NCBI GenBank assembly: GCA_024036415.1
Contig: JAMWET010000473.1
Location: 470,001-534,000 of the forward strand
DNA: 64,000 nt
Source: Prochilodus magdalenae
Taxonomy: Eukaryota; Chordata; Actinopteri; Characiformes; Prochilodontidae
Direction: 5' to 3'
The stretch's first letter is position 1, and each line of letters opens with the position of its first letter. The notes beneath the pieces were generated by a model, which saw nothing but the letters and a program-made list of their open reading frames with translations, was not told where the DNA came from and did not search any database. Position numbers and translations under genes: made by a program. Below, piece after piece: positions 38,401 through 50,400 of the stretch.

Positions 38401-41400
38401 CAGCATCCTTGTGCGGTGGGGCGAGGTGCCGGAACCAGACCGGAATGGTCTTATCCTGGGCTACAAGGCAATCAGTGTTTTTTTTAAGGCCTCTCTCTTC
38501 CAATATGAAATACTGTAGAAGAGCTAGTCTAAACAGTGATAAAAACTGGGAACATCTTTCATTCTCTCTCTCTCCCATGCTCTCTCAGGTGATGTACAGG
38601 GAGAAAGACTCAGACTCAGCATTGCGTTTCTGGACTGTGGACGGAAACACCAGCCACAGTGTCCAGCTGACCATCCTGGACAAATACGTCCTCTATGAGA
38701 TCCAGGTGATGGCTTTCACACGCATTGGAGATGGTGTGCCCAGTTCACCCCCAATCCTGGAGCGCACACTGGATGATGGTAAAAGATCAAACCATATTCC
38801 TCTAAATAGCTACCTGCGTGAGTCGACTGCTAAGTTGTTTGTGGAGTAGCTTTGCTCAGTGAGTCATTCATTACTGCTTTCAGTGCCAGGACCCCCGGTA
38901 GGAATCCTTTTTCCCGAGGTCAGAACCAATTCAGTGCGGCTAATCTGGCAGCCCCCAGCCCAGCCCAACGGCATTATACTCGGTGAGTTTGAATCTGTGA
39001 CGTAACTCGATATTATATGATTTATTATGTGATTATATTTCTGATCATGTGTACTGTTTCTTCTAGCTTATCAGATCACCTATCGGCGAAACTCCTCCAA
39101 CAGCAACTCGGCCACAGTGGATGTGCTTAGCCCCAGTGCGCGTCAGTATACAGCCACCGGATTAAAGCCAGAGAGTGTTTATGTGTTTCGCCTCACGGCA
39201 CAGACAAGAAAGGGCTGGGGGGAGGCTGCCGAGGCCCTGGTGGTCACTACAGAGAAGAGAGGTGCATATACTGTAATCCATATTATTGTCATGTGGCTAT
39301 ACTGTTTTACTGTAATTCTATAGTTATCTCACAAATTAGATTTACAGATGTGTTTTTGCAGCAACATGGAAAACGTATTGCAAAAACATGCACAGGCTGG
39401 GTTTATTTCCACAACAATTAGTTTTCATTAAATACAGATAATTATAAGGATTGATCTACTCTTCTGCTTACAGGCACAAATGTGATATCGATTGAAAGTT
39501 TAGAATCTGCACATTGGACAGAATTGCCCTGTTCTTTCAGTGAGCTGCAAGAAATTATTTGTATAAAGTTAACAGCCTTCTAAAGGTTAAATCTTTAAAA
39601 ATCAATATACACTGCTCCAAAACTTGAAAGGAACCATTTAAAAAAAAAGTCAGATCTCAATGGGGGAAAAAATCATGCAGAATAACTTTCCTCATATGAA
39701 CAGGGTAATGTGTTAGGAACTAAAGGATGCCACATCATTTGATGGAAATGTAAATGGTCACCCTACAGAGGGTTGAATTCAAAGATCCCCTGAGCATCCC
39801 CTGAGCGAAAACATGATGCAGCAGGCTCGTCCATTTAACCCAAATTCCATTGCAGTAACTCAAAATGGTACTCAGTAGTTTGTATGGCCTTCCCATTGTA
39901 TGAGACGACGGATGATGTCCTGGGGATCTCCTCCCAGATCTCCTGGACAGTCTGAAGTGCAACCTGGTGGCGTCGGAGGGACCGAAACATAATCTCCCAG
40001 AGGTGTTCTATTGGATTTGGGTCAGGCGAGCTGATGGGCCAGTCAATGGTATCAATACCATCATTCTCCAAGAACTGCCTGCATACTCTCACCTCATGAG
40101 CCCAGGCACTGTCATGCACCAGGAGGAACTCAGGACTCACTGCACCAGCGTAGGATCTTACAATAGGTTCAAGGATTTAGCCTGATAGATGTCTGTGCAT
40201 CTTTCCAGTGATATGCCTCCCCAGACCATCACTGACCCATTACCAAAGCGGTCATGCTGAATGATGTTGCAGGCGGAACATCTGTTACATGTGCTCAGGT
40301 CAAACCTCCTCTCATCTGTGAAAAGCACAGGGCGCAAGTGGCTTATCTGCCAATTCTGGTGTTCTATGGCAAATGCCAATCGAGCTTTACGGTGCTGGGT
40401 AGTAAGCACAGAGCCCCCTCAGGCCACCCTCATGAGGCCTGTTTCTGATTGTTTGATCACACACATTTACAGCAGGGGCCTGCTGGAGTTCATTTTGTAG
40501 GGCTCTGGCCATGCTTATCCTGTTCCTCCATGCACAAAGGAGCAGATAGCGGTCCAGCTGAGAGGTTAAGGACCTTCTACACTGCCTGTCTCCTGGAATC
40601 TCCACCATACTTTTAAGACTTTGCTTGGAGACCAGCAAACCTTCTGGCAATGGCACATATTGATGTGCCATCCTACAGGAGTTGGGCTATCTATGCAACC
40701 TCACCATGATACTAGTAGTGACGCTGACCCAAGCCAACTGCAAAACTAGTGAAAACCAGTCAGAAAAAATGACGATAGACAAAATGTTAATGACCTCCAC
40801 CTTTTAAACCATTCTTGTTCTGGGGGTCATCTCATTGTTGCTCCTCTAGTGCACCTGGTTTTAATTTCCTTAACACCAAAGCAGGTGAAACTGATTAATA
40901 ACCCCCACCCGCTTCTACTTAACTGACCCGATCAATATCCCAGAAGTTAAACTGAGTTGATACTATACTCTGATTAAAAAGTGTTTCTTATATGTATATG
41001 TTCAATTTGATTTTGACGAGCATAATTTGAACCTTTGCCCACCTCAGCTCGCCCACAGCCCCCTAGTCGACCTGTGGTGCCCCAGGAAGACGTCCAGGCC
41101 CGCAGTGTTCTCCTGTCATGGGAACCAGGCAGTGATGGGCTGTCTCCAGTCCGTTACTACACTGTACAATACAAAGAACTGCCCAACAACAATTGGACCG
41201 TTCACTCAGCATCGGTCAACCACGAGGCCAGCTCCTATATAGTGGACAAGTAAGTCAACACTGTTATACAATCACCATATAAACTTTTGAATTCCATAAA
41301 AGTATCCTGCTTGCAAATAAATATTATTTAAAATGATATTTGCAATTTTCTAAATGCCTTGCAACCTTTTTAATATAATTCTTAGAGAGCTGTACAAATG

Positions 41401-44400
41401 TTGTCCAGAATGGTGAACAGATCTGTGGGTAATTCTGTGAATAATGGCGGAAAAATCTGAATATGATGTTTCATGATGTTCTAATGAAAATTACATGAAA
41501 CTATTAAATATTTCAAAATTAGTGATCAAATACAATTACAGCATATTATTTATCATTAAATAACTTTTTATACAGAATATAAATGACTGAATAAAGCATC
41601 TAAAAGAGCTTTTCCCATCTGAACACTTCAGTCTAGACCAAGTTATTGTTAAATCTAAAATTGCAAAAGAAAAATCAATATGACAAGTGATTATGATTCC
41701 ATTAGGCCAGTGCTGAAGACTAATGCAATTATACTTCTGTTAGGCCAGTGGTGTAGACATACAAGCCAGTGTTGGGAAATTTATACAGGACATCTGTATT
41801 ATTTACACAGGCTCAAACCTTTCACCTCCTACCAGTTCCGAGTCAAGGCTACAAATGACATAGGGGACAGTGAGTACAGCGAGGAGAGCGAGGCTATCAC
41901 CACTCTACAAGACGGTTAGTTCTGGCTGACTCCTGGCTTCATGTCAGAATAATATAACATTGGTATTAGGGACTGTGAACTGAAAATCAGATATTAAACT
42001 TCCAAATGAACCCTAATTACAGCTGAATTTGCTGCAGCCATTGTGCAAGTGCTTTAGCTGGTGTTTCATGTATTTTGAGACTCTGTAAAATTGAATTGTT
42101 GACAGAACAGATCATTTATTTGTTTTCCATTCAGCTCCGGACAAAGCCCCGACAATCCTCTCTGTCACACCACACACCACCACCTCCGTGCTGGTCCGCT
42201 GGAAGGTAAACTTCCCATCCTTTGCTTTGTTAAAGAAATTCTACTTCTAACATTAACTAGCAATGTCTCAGTGTGATCTGTCACATTAGTACTGAAAATA
42301 AACAATAAATATGTTAATGGAGAACAGTTCTGCAAACGCTATCAAACCTAACATCGTAAATGATAATGCACTCAAAGACTTTGTATATGTTCCCTTTAAT
42401 CTCTTCAAATCTGAGCCCCAATTAACAGTGGTGGACGAAGTACACAAACCATGTAGTTGAGTTAAGTAGAGATATCCAAGGTAAAATAGCACCCCGGTAA
42501 AAGTTTTTTTTAGACCTCCACTGGAGTAAAAAGCATTCACCTTCAAATGTACACCAGTATGGAGAGCAAAAGTAGCATGGTTTATTATGGCTCTAATGTC
42601 CTATTATTATATTGTTTTGGAACAAGGCTCTTCCTTAGTCAACTTATTTTAGACTCTAGTGTTACTCCTGGTCCATCAATCTTTTATCATTAATTAGTCT
42701 GACACTGATGTCTATCAAAACAATCATAACGTCGCTGTCCAAAGAAAAACGAGTATCTCCAAAATGGCAACTTTACAGGAGAGGCCAAAAACCTCATTCA
42801 ATTTTAATGTAAGTCAAAGGAACCAGACGTCCTTCTGAGCACTTCTGGGCCATTTCAGTTGGTCCATTCATCATGCAATTCTCACAAAGTGTAAACGGCA
42901 GCGGCTGTTTTCAAATGATGCATAAAAGTCAAAATGGACAAAAATGGAGATACATGTTTTTCATAAACATAATACGATAAGCACAAAAAAACTGGAGGAG
43001 AACAGTTTCCATTAGGTAAAGCCAGGCTCTGTCCAACAGGTCAAAACAAGCCCAAAACAAAGCGCACACTGCACCCTGATTGGCTGAGCCTGCTTCAGTT
43101 CTGTTGTTATGGCTTGTTACGTGTTTATGTACACATATGCCGAAAGCAACAACAGATTTGGCATAACGTAGTGGAGTGGGGAAAGAAAACTAGTAGAGTT
43201 AAAGTAAAGCCTCCCTGTATTTCAATACAGATACATAAAATATCTACTCATGTACAATATTAAATTCTCCTTACTGAGTTACTGTCCACCACTTCCAATT
43301 ACGATGCATTCCTTTCCATGGTGGTCATAGCAAATTGTTGTATTGGAGGTTTTTTGTGTGACACTGTGTTTTCCATCACTATTAAGAGATGTTTGATGCT
43401 TGTTGGCTGCACTCACAGTGTGCATACATTTAGATTGAAATGTAAATTTGTTAAGTGCTTATTATTGATTGATTCTGGTTTAGAAAAACAACACCAGGGA
43501 TCTGTGAAGTGTACTTATATAGACCAATTAAGAGTGGACATCATGGTTACATCACTGGTTACATCAAAACAAGTGGAGCAAAATGTGCTGCTCTTTTTAA
43601 TAAAAATTTATCAGCTGTATTTTAAGTTATGAGAATTATAAAATAATGAACCTTTTTTACTATAAACTAATACACTTATAATGTGTATGATAACTGGTAC
43701 ATTTACCATCACAGTGTTGGATAGCTGCACTACTGGGAAGGAAGATAAAGGTCCCAGAAACAATACATGATGATAAATATAGACTGATATGGGTAATATT
43801 TATTAAGCTACGCATACAGAAGTAGTGTCTCTCAGTATGGCATTGAGCCGCCATGTTTGCTAATGCAACATGCCAGACGTCTCTACGTTGTTTCCTTCGG
43901 GGTGCAACTATTTGTGCAACTACTTTTTGACAATTAGCGTATTTTCCCACCTTCTCCAATCTGTATAGAAGCGGATTGCTTTTTATCTAATCTGATATAA
44001 AGATCTTTTAATCTCATAAAAAGACAAGAAAACTAGAAATGAAATAACTGAAGGGTGGTCTCTGTTTTAGCACAGTATGGTAGCCATAGCTAATGTTTGA
44101 TTGTCTGGTTATTACACACTTAGCAGAGCTTAAGATGGTAATTTAAAGAGTAGTCCAAAAAAGTTGAGTCCTGAAAAATGAAGGGCTATGATGAGGTAAT
44201 AGGCAGCCTAGCTATATCTTAGCTATCTTAGACTTGTTTAGTTCCACTAACTATATCTATGAAAACACAAATGTCAGATCAGCATGCATCACCAGCAAAC
44301 CTTAAGTGTTAAATGACTCAGTTCCTGGACACCTTAAGCGTATCAATGAAACACTAATTCTGTCACTACAGAACACACAGATCAAACAGCCGTTACACGA

Positions 44401-47400
44401 ATGACTAATCTGACCACTTACAGCCCCCCTCTGAGGAGCAGATCAATGGCATCCTGCTGGGTTTTCGAGTTCGATATCGGGAGCTACACTACGACCGTCT
44501 GCGCAGCTTCACTGTCCGCACCGTCAACAACCCCTCAGCCAACTGGGCAGAGCTCACGGGTGAGTCTAAATTTAACCCCCCCCCAACTGCATCTGAAGGC
44601 AGCTCCATGATATGCCTGCTGCAGCCTGATTGCTTAATGCCAAAATGTCTCTCACACTCAAGGACACCGATTCGTAAACAGTCCTAACGCACTGCGGGGT
44701 AATGAATAAATAGATGGACTCTCTGTTACACACACCTGTTTGCCCAGATGCTCGCACGGCTCTGCAGGGTTTTTATGTGTAGGCCCAGGCTCAGCTCTGG
44801 CTTGTCTCATTAATAGGCATGTAATCAAAGCTGCAGCACGGCTGAAAGCTTTTGTGTTTGTTTCAGAGGCTGGACTGCGGCCACTGCAGCAGGCTTGAGC
44901 AAACAGGCTGCTCTTCACTAATGCACTAATCCAATTTCTTTTTTCTTTTCTTTTTTTGCATCTCTTCTCTTCTCTTCTCTTCTCTTCTCTTCTCTTCTCT
45001 TCTCTTCTCTTCTCTTCTCTTCTCTTCTCTTCTCTTCTCTTCTCTTTGCCTGCACTTCCTGCTTTGGCTCCCTGTTCTCTGCTACTGCTTTCCTCAGCTC
45101 CGTACAGTGTCAGGAACCTGAGTGAATCCTCACTCACCCAGTACGAGCTGGACAGTAAGTCTACAGACTCCCTCTTTCTTTTTCTCTGATCATTCATCGG
45201 CTTTTTCATACAATGTCCAACTGAATGTGGAATGTGACACTCCCTCTGTCTAGCTCTCTTTTTATTGAAGCAATGTCACCACATTGATCAGGCAGTTTCT
45301 TCTGTGCTTTTGTGCTGCAGCTTTGAGGTTAATGTAGCTAAGCAGTGGAAGCTTGTGTAAGTAAGCACAATGCGAAATGCGCTAGTTTTAATTGAGTTTG
45401 TTAAGACATTTACACATAACAGTATTTATTCAGTTTCCTGGAATTCTTGGTGGTTTTGTCGAATTCCGTCAGCTTTTTGTTACCACGTAATTTTGAATGG
45501 ACCTTTTATATGATTAATAAACTCTTAATAGAGTATCAGTAACACATGAACAAGATAGAAGTGAAGTAGCAGAAGAGCAATAGAATGCAGAAATGTGGGA
45601 AGATGTCTTGAAGATGTACTGCAGTTAAATTATAAATCATAAACTAGATATATTGTTGATATATTACATAAAAGAAGACTTAATGTTTTAGACAAACCTA
45701 ACCCTAACCTCAACCCTAATCCTAACCCTGGCCCTAATCCTAACCCCGACCTTTACCCAAAACCTACTCCCAACATTCACCCTGGCCTTAATGCTAAACC
45801 TAACCTTAACCCTAACCCTTACCCTGGCCCTAATCCTAACCTTCACCCTAACCCAATACCCAGTTCTAAGCCTCACCCATTATAGTTTTCCTTCAGGTGT
45901 TGTTTTTTAAACAAACATAATTTCTTTTAAATAAAAGTTTAAAAAACCAAAGGTGATTTGAACTGGAGAATCTTACTGAATGAAAGCTGACTCAGCAAAC
46001 ATAACTGAGGTATCCAGCCAGCGACTGTCCGTGTGTTGTCTGGCTGTTCGTTTTACTCATTTCTCCCCGCTGCTGGTCAGTGGGTTTTCAATTGGGTTGG
46101 ATGCTAGTCATGTGATATACTTTGTCAACTAGACTCAGCATAGGTGAGAGAAGAACATATCTTGTCTGATGGATTAATTTGGGATAGGGGAAAAATAGTA
46201 GGAATTTCATGATTGTGGCTTTACATTCCAGCGCATTGCTTTCTATAATCACCTAGAGGTTTCTAGTGTAATACTCTTAAAACTTTATTGTATACTTCTA
46301 TATTGTGTAGTACCATGTGATGTATATTATATGTGTTTTTGTCCTGTGCAGACCTGAGTAAACACAAGCGCTATGAGATCAGACTCAGTGTGTACAACGC
46401 TGTGGGAGAGGGGCCTATCAGCTCACCACAGGAAGTGTTTGTTGGAGAAGCAGGTGAGGATCAACTCCGCACAAAATGAGAAGCCGCTCATTAGCATACA
46501 GCCATAGCAAACAGCTACTTCATCCATACTGAACTACTCTTGACCTTGAGCGAGTCGTTGTTCTTGATTTCATCAGTTTTCCCCCTGCCTGTATTTTGTT
46601 TGATCGCCTGTGTTTTCGCTAGTGCCCACTGCTCCACCTCAGAATGTTGCAGTCCAGTCTTCAACCGCAACCCAGCTTGATGTCACCTGGGACCCCCCGC
46701 CGCTGGAGGCTCAGAATGGAGACATTCAGGGTTACAAGGTAGCTTTATCATTTCATTACAGATTTTGCGGTTTGACCTCCCAGGCACATTTACCCATGCA
46801 AAATAGATACATATTAAAAACATTGGAATATATTCTAGTTAGGTTTGGCAATATATTGGCAGGATAGCAATATATAGACAATACTAGCTGTGCATTTTAG
46901 TTTCATATGATGATTCATAGTCTTCCACAGACACGTTTGCCCATTAGTCCTGGCAAGCATGTTTCAGATAAGCAGATTTTATTTAAATTAATAATTTGTG
47001 AACATTATAAAACAGTTCTTTACAAAGTTCAGGAACTTCCAATACTCCAACCAATGTTTAAAAAAAATCTCTGCTGTTGGAATAAAACCATTTAGCTCCA
47101 AACTGATAACACCACACATAACTACACAAGCAAATATTAAACAAATATTATATAGGACAATATACTCACTCACATACTCTATCGCTCAATCACTCACTCA
47201 CTCACTCACTCAATCACTCACTCACTCACTCACTCACTCACTCACTCACTCACTCACTCACTCACTCACTCACTCACTCACTCACTCACTCACTCACTCA
47301 CTCACTCACTCACTCACTCACTCACTCACTCACTCATTCAGTCACTCATTCATTCACTCACTCACTCACTCAATCACTCACTCACTCACTCACACACTCA

Positions 47401-50400
47401 CTCACACACACACTCAATCACTCACTCACTCATAATCTCTCGCTCACTCATTCAGTCACTCACTCACACACTCATTCACTCACTCACTCACTCACTTTCT
47501 TGCTCACTCATTCAGTTACTCACTCACTCAATCACTCACTCACTCACTCACTCATTCAGTCACTCACTCACAAACTCACTCACTCACTCACTCACTCACT
47601 CACTCATTCAGTCACTCATTCATTCACTCACTCACTCACTCCAATCACTCACTCACTCACTCAGTCAGGCACTCACTCACGCCACTTCTCACTCACAGAT
47701 CACACTCACTCACTCAGTCACACCTCACTCACTCGTCTCACTTTCGCCTGCTCACTCACTCACTCACTCACTCACTCATTCACCACTCACTCACTCACTC
47801 ACTTTTCAGTCACACTCAATTTCACTACTCACTCAATCACTCACTCACTCAATCTCTCGCACTCACTCCCTCAGTCACTCACTCACACTCACTCACTCAT
47901 TCACTCCACTCACTCAATTCACTTCCTCTCTCGCTCACTTATTCAGTCACCTCACTCACTCACTCACTCACTCACTCACTCACTCACTCACTCACTCATC
48001 GCTCACTCACTTCAGTTCATTCACTCACTCACTCACTCACTCACTTCACTCAAGGTCACTCACTCATTCATCACTCACTCACTCACTCACTCACTCATCC
48101 ACTCACTCACTCACTCACTGTCACTATGCTCACTCAACAGTCACTCACTCACTCACTCACTCACTCTCTCGCTCACTCTCAGTTCACTCACACACTCACT
48201 CACTCACTTTCTCACTCACATTCAACTCACTCACTCATACGTAACTCCACTCACTCACTCACTCACTCACTCACTTAATCACTCACACACTCACTCACAC
48301 ACACTCAATCACTCACTCACTCACTCATAATCTCTCGCTCACTCATTCAGTCACTCACTCACACACTCATTCACTCACTCACTCACTCACTTTCTTGCTC
48401 ACTCATTCAGTTACTCACTCACTCAATCACTCAATCACTCACTCACTCTCTCGCTCACTCATTCAGTCACACACTCACTCATTCAATCACTCACTCAATC
48501 ACTCACTCACTCTCTCGCTCACTTATTCAGTCACTCACTCACACACTCGCTCACTCAATCACTCACTCAATCACTCACTCACTCTCTCGCTCACTTATTC
48601 AGTCACTCACTCACACACTCACTCACTCACTCACTCACTCACTCAATCACTCACTCACTCTCTCGCTCACTTATTCAGTCACTCACTCACACACTCACTC
48701 ACTCAATCACTCACTCAATCACTCACTCACTCTCTCGCTCACTTATTCAGTCACTCACTCACACACTCACTCACTCAATCACTCACTCAATCACTCACTC
48801 ACTCTCTCGCTCACTTATTCAGTCACTCACTCACACTCACTCACTCAATCACTCAATCACTCACTCACTCACTCTCTCGCTCACTCATTCAGTCACTCAC
48901 TCACACACTCACTCACTCAATCACTCATTCACTCACTAACTCACTCAATCACTCACTCACTCACACTCACTCACTCATTCACTCATTCACTCACTAACTC
49001 ACTCACTCACTCACTCACTCACTCACTCACCCATTCTGTAATATATATTTGGGCTGATTCTTTTGGTCCATTCATCATGAAATGTAACTGGACAACAACA
49101 AAAATTGGTTTTGTTCCAACAGCAGTGATATTTAGTACTGTATTGTGTGTTTTTTTATTATATTATATTGCAGTCATGTAATGCTAAACGTGATCATTTC
49201 AATGTCAAGTGTTAAAAACAGCTGTTTCAGGTAATGTTCACATCAGATACGAGTTTCAGTGCTTTGGACTGTGGCATAATTGTTAGTGCCAGATTGGCTG
49301 GTTTAAGTTTTTCTGTAACTGCAGATCTCCTGGCAGTTCCTCGCAAAACAGTGTGTACAGCTTACTCAGAATGATGCAACAAAGAAATAACATCCAATGA
49401 GGTTTGAGCCAAAAGAAAGGCTACTGTAACTCAGAAAACCACTCAATTGTGATGAGCAGAAAAGCATCTTAGAATAAGACATCACACCCTGAGGGGAATG
49501 GGCTACAACAGCACAAGCCCCCATCCGTTTCCACTGGACGGCTAAAGACTGGGAAAAAAGCCCTGGTCTAATGAATCTTGGAGGGTAGGGGCAATTTTTT
49601 TTCGCTAACAGAATGAATCCATGGACACAACCTGCCTTGTATCAACAGTCCAGGCTGTTGGATGCTGTGTAATGGTGTGGAACGGAATGTCTTCCTGGCA
49701 GCCTATTGGAGTATTGTTTTTGACCATGTGTATCCCTTCATGGCCAGAATGTACCCCTCTTCTAACGGTTACTTCCAGCATGATAATGCACCATGTCACA
49801 AAGCGAAGGATGTTCCAAACTGGTTTCATATACATCATTTTATGGTTTGACATTTACTGCAACACTGAACTCAAAGCCTGCTACACAACACTAACTTAAC
49901 CTTGCCATAAACATGACACCATAAACCTGTCATGATATCATGACTTTTGAAAATGCCAGTGTCAAATATCATTACTGGTAATTATTATGACAGATATAAC
50001 AATATTCAACATAATTACATGCCATATGCATTATTCATATCTTTTGCTGGTTTTGATTTTTCAAACTGGTTTCATAAACATGACAAAGAATTCAGTGTCC
50101 TTCGGTGACTTTTCCAGTCACTGGATATTAATCCATTAGAACACCTTTGGGATGCAGTGGAACAGAAGATTTACAGCCTAAAAGCAAACCTGAAAGACTG
50201 CTGAGACTGCATGATGCAATCCAGCCAATATGGACCAGAAATTCAAATTTAGGTTTTCAGCATCTTGTCCCATGAAGAATTTAGGCTGTTTGGAGGCCAA
50301 AGGGAGACCCTCTCCGGTATTACTATAATGCTTCTATATTATCCATTATTAATTATGACTGCTGGTCCTTTCAAAATCTGCAAAAAAAAAAACCCCAAAA

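Larger units (their letters stand above)
39262..41047 (+). other. Intron between FN8 and FN9, mostly a Tc1 insertion
   Basis: 1.8 kb. About 1.38 kb of it is the antisense Tc1-like element at 39610-40988. Without the element the intron would be about 400 bp, in line with its compact neighbours. Confidence 0.85.
42206..44423 (+). other. Intron within FN10 (first)
   Basis: 2.2 kb. It holds a copy of the short inverted-repeat element (42730-42980) and the second copy of a MITE-like repeat (about 43725-43925). Nothing else was recognised. Confidence 0.75.

Noticed and set aside
38307..38849. Continuous 180-codon frame through exon and intron of FN7
   Set aside because: Only the part from 38589 is in the sdk2 frame. 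Upstream it is out of frame with the FN7 first exon, so it does not represent a retained-intron product.
44658..45209. Minus-strand frame of 183 codons with a KRREE repeat
   Set aside because: The repeat is the translated pentanucleotide microsatellite, and the rest is antisense to an sdk2 exon.
45688..45876. Arg/Val-rich minus-strand frame
   Set aside because: Translation of the telomere-like hexamer tract.
46998..48997. Three long open frames encoding THSLTHSL repeats (up to 276 codons)
   Set aside because: They are translations of the CTCA tandem array. A tetramer repeat free of stop words stays open in several frames, and nothing flanks it like a gene.
47165..49031. Regularly spaced repeats reminiscent of a CRISPR array
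   Set aside because: The whole array is CTCA-derived with no unique spacers and lies in an intron of a vertebrate gene.
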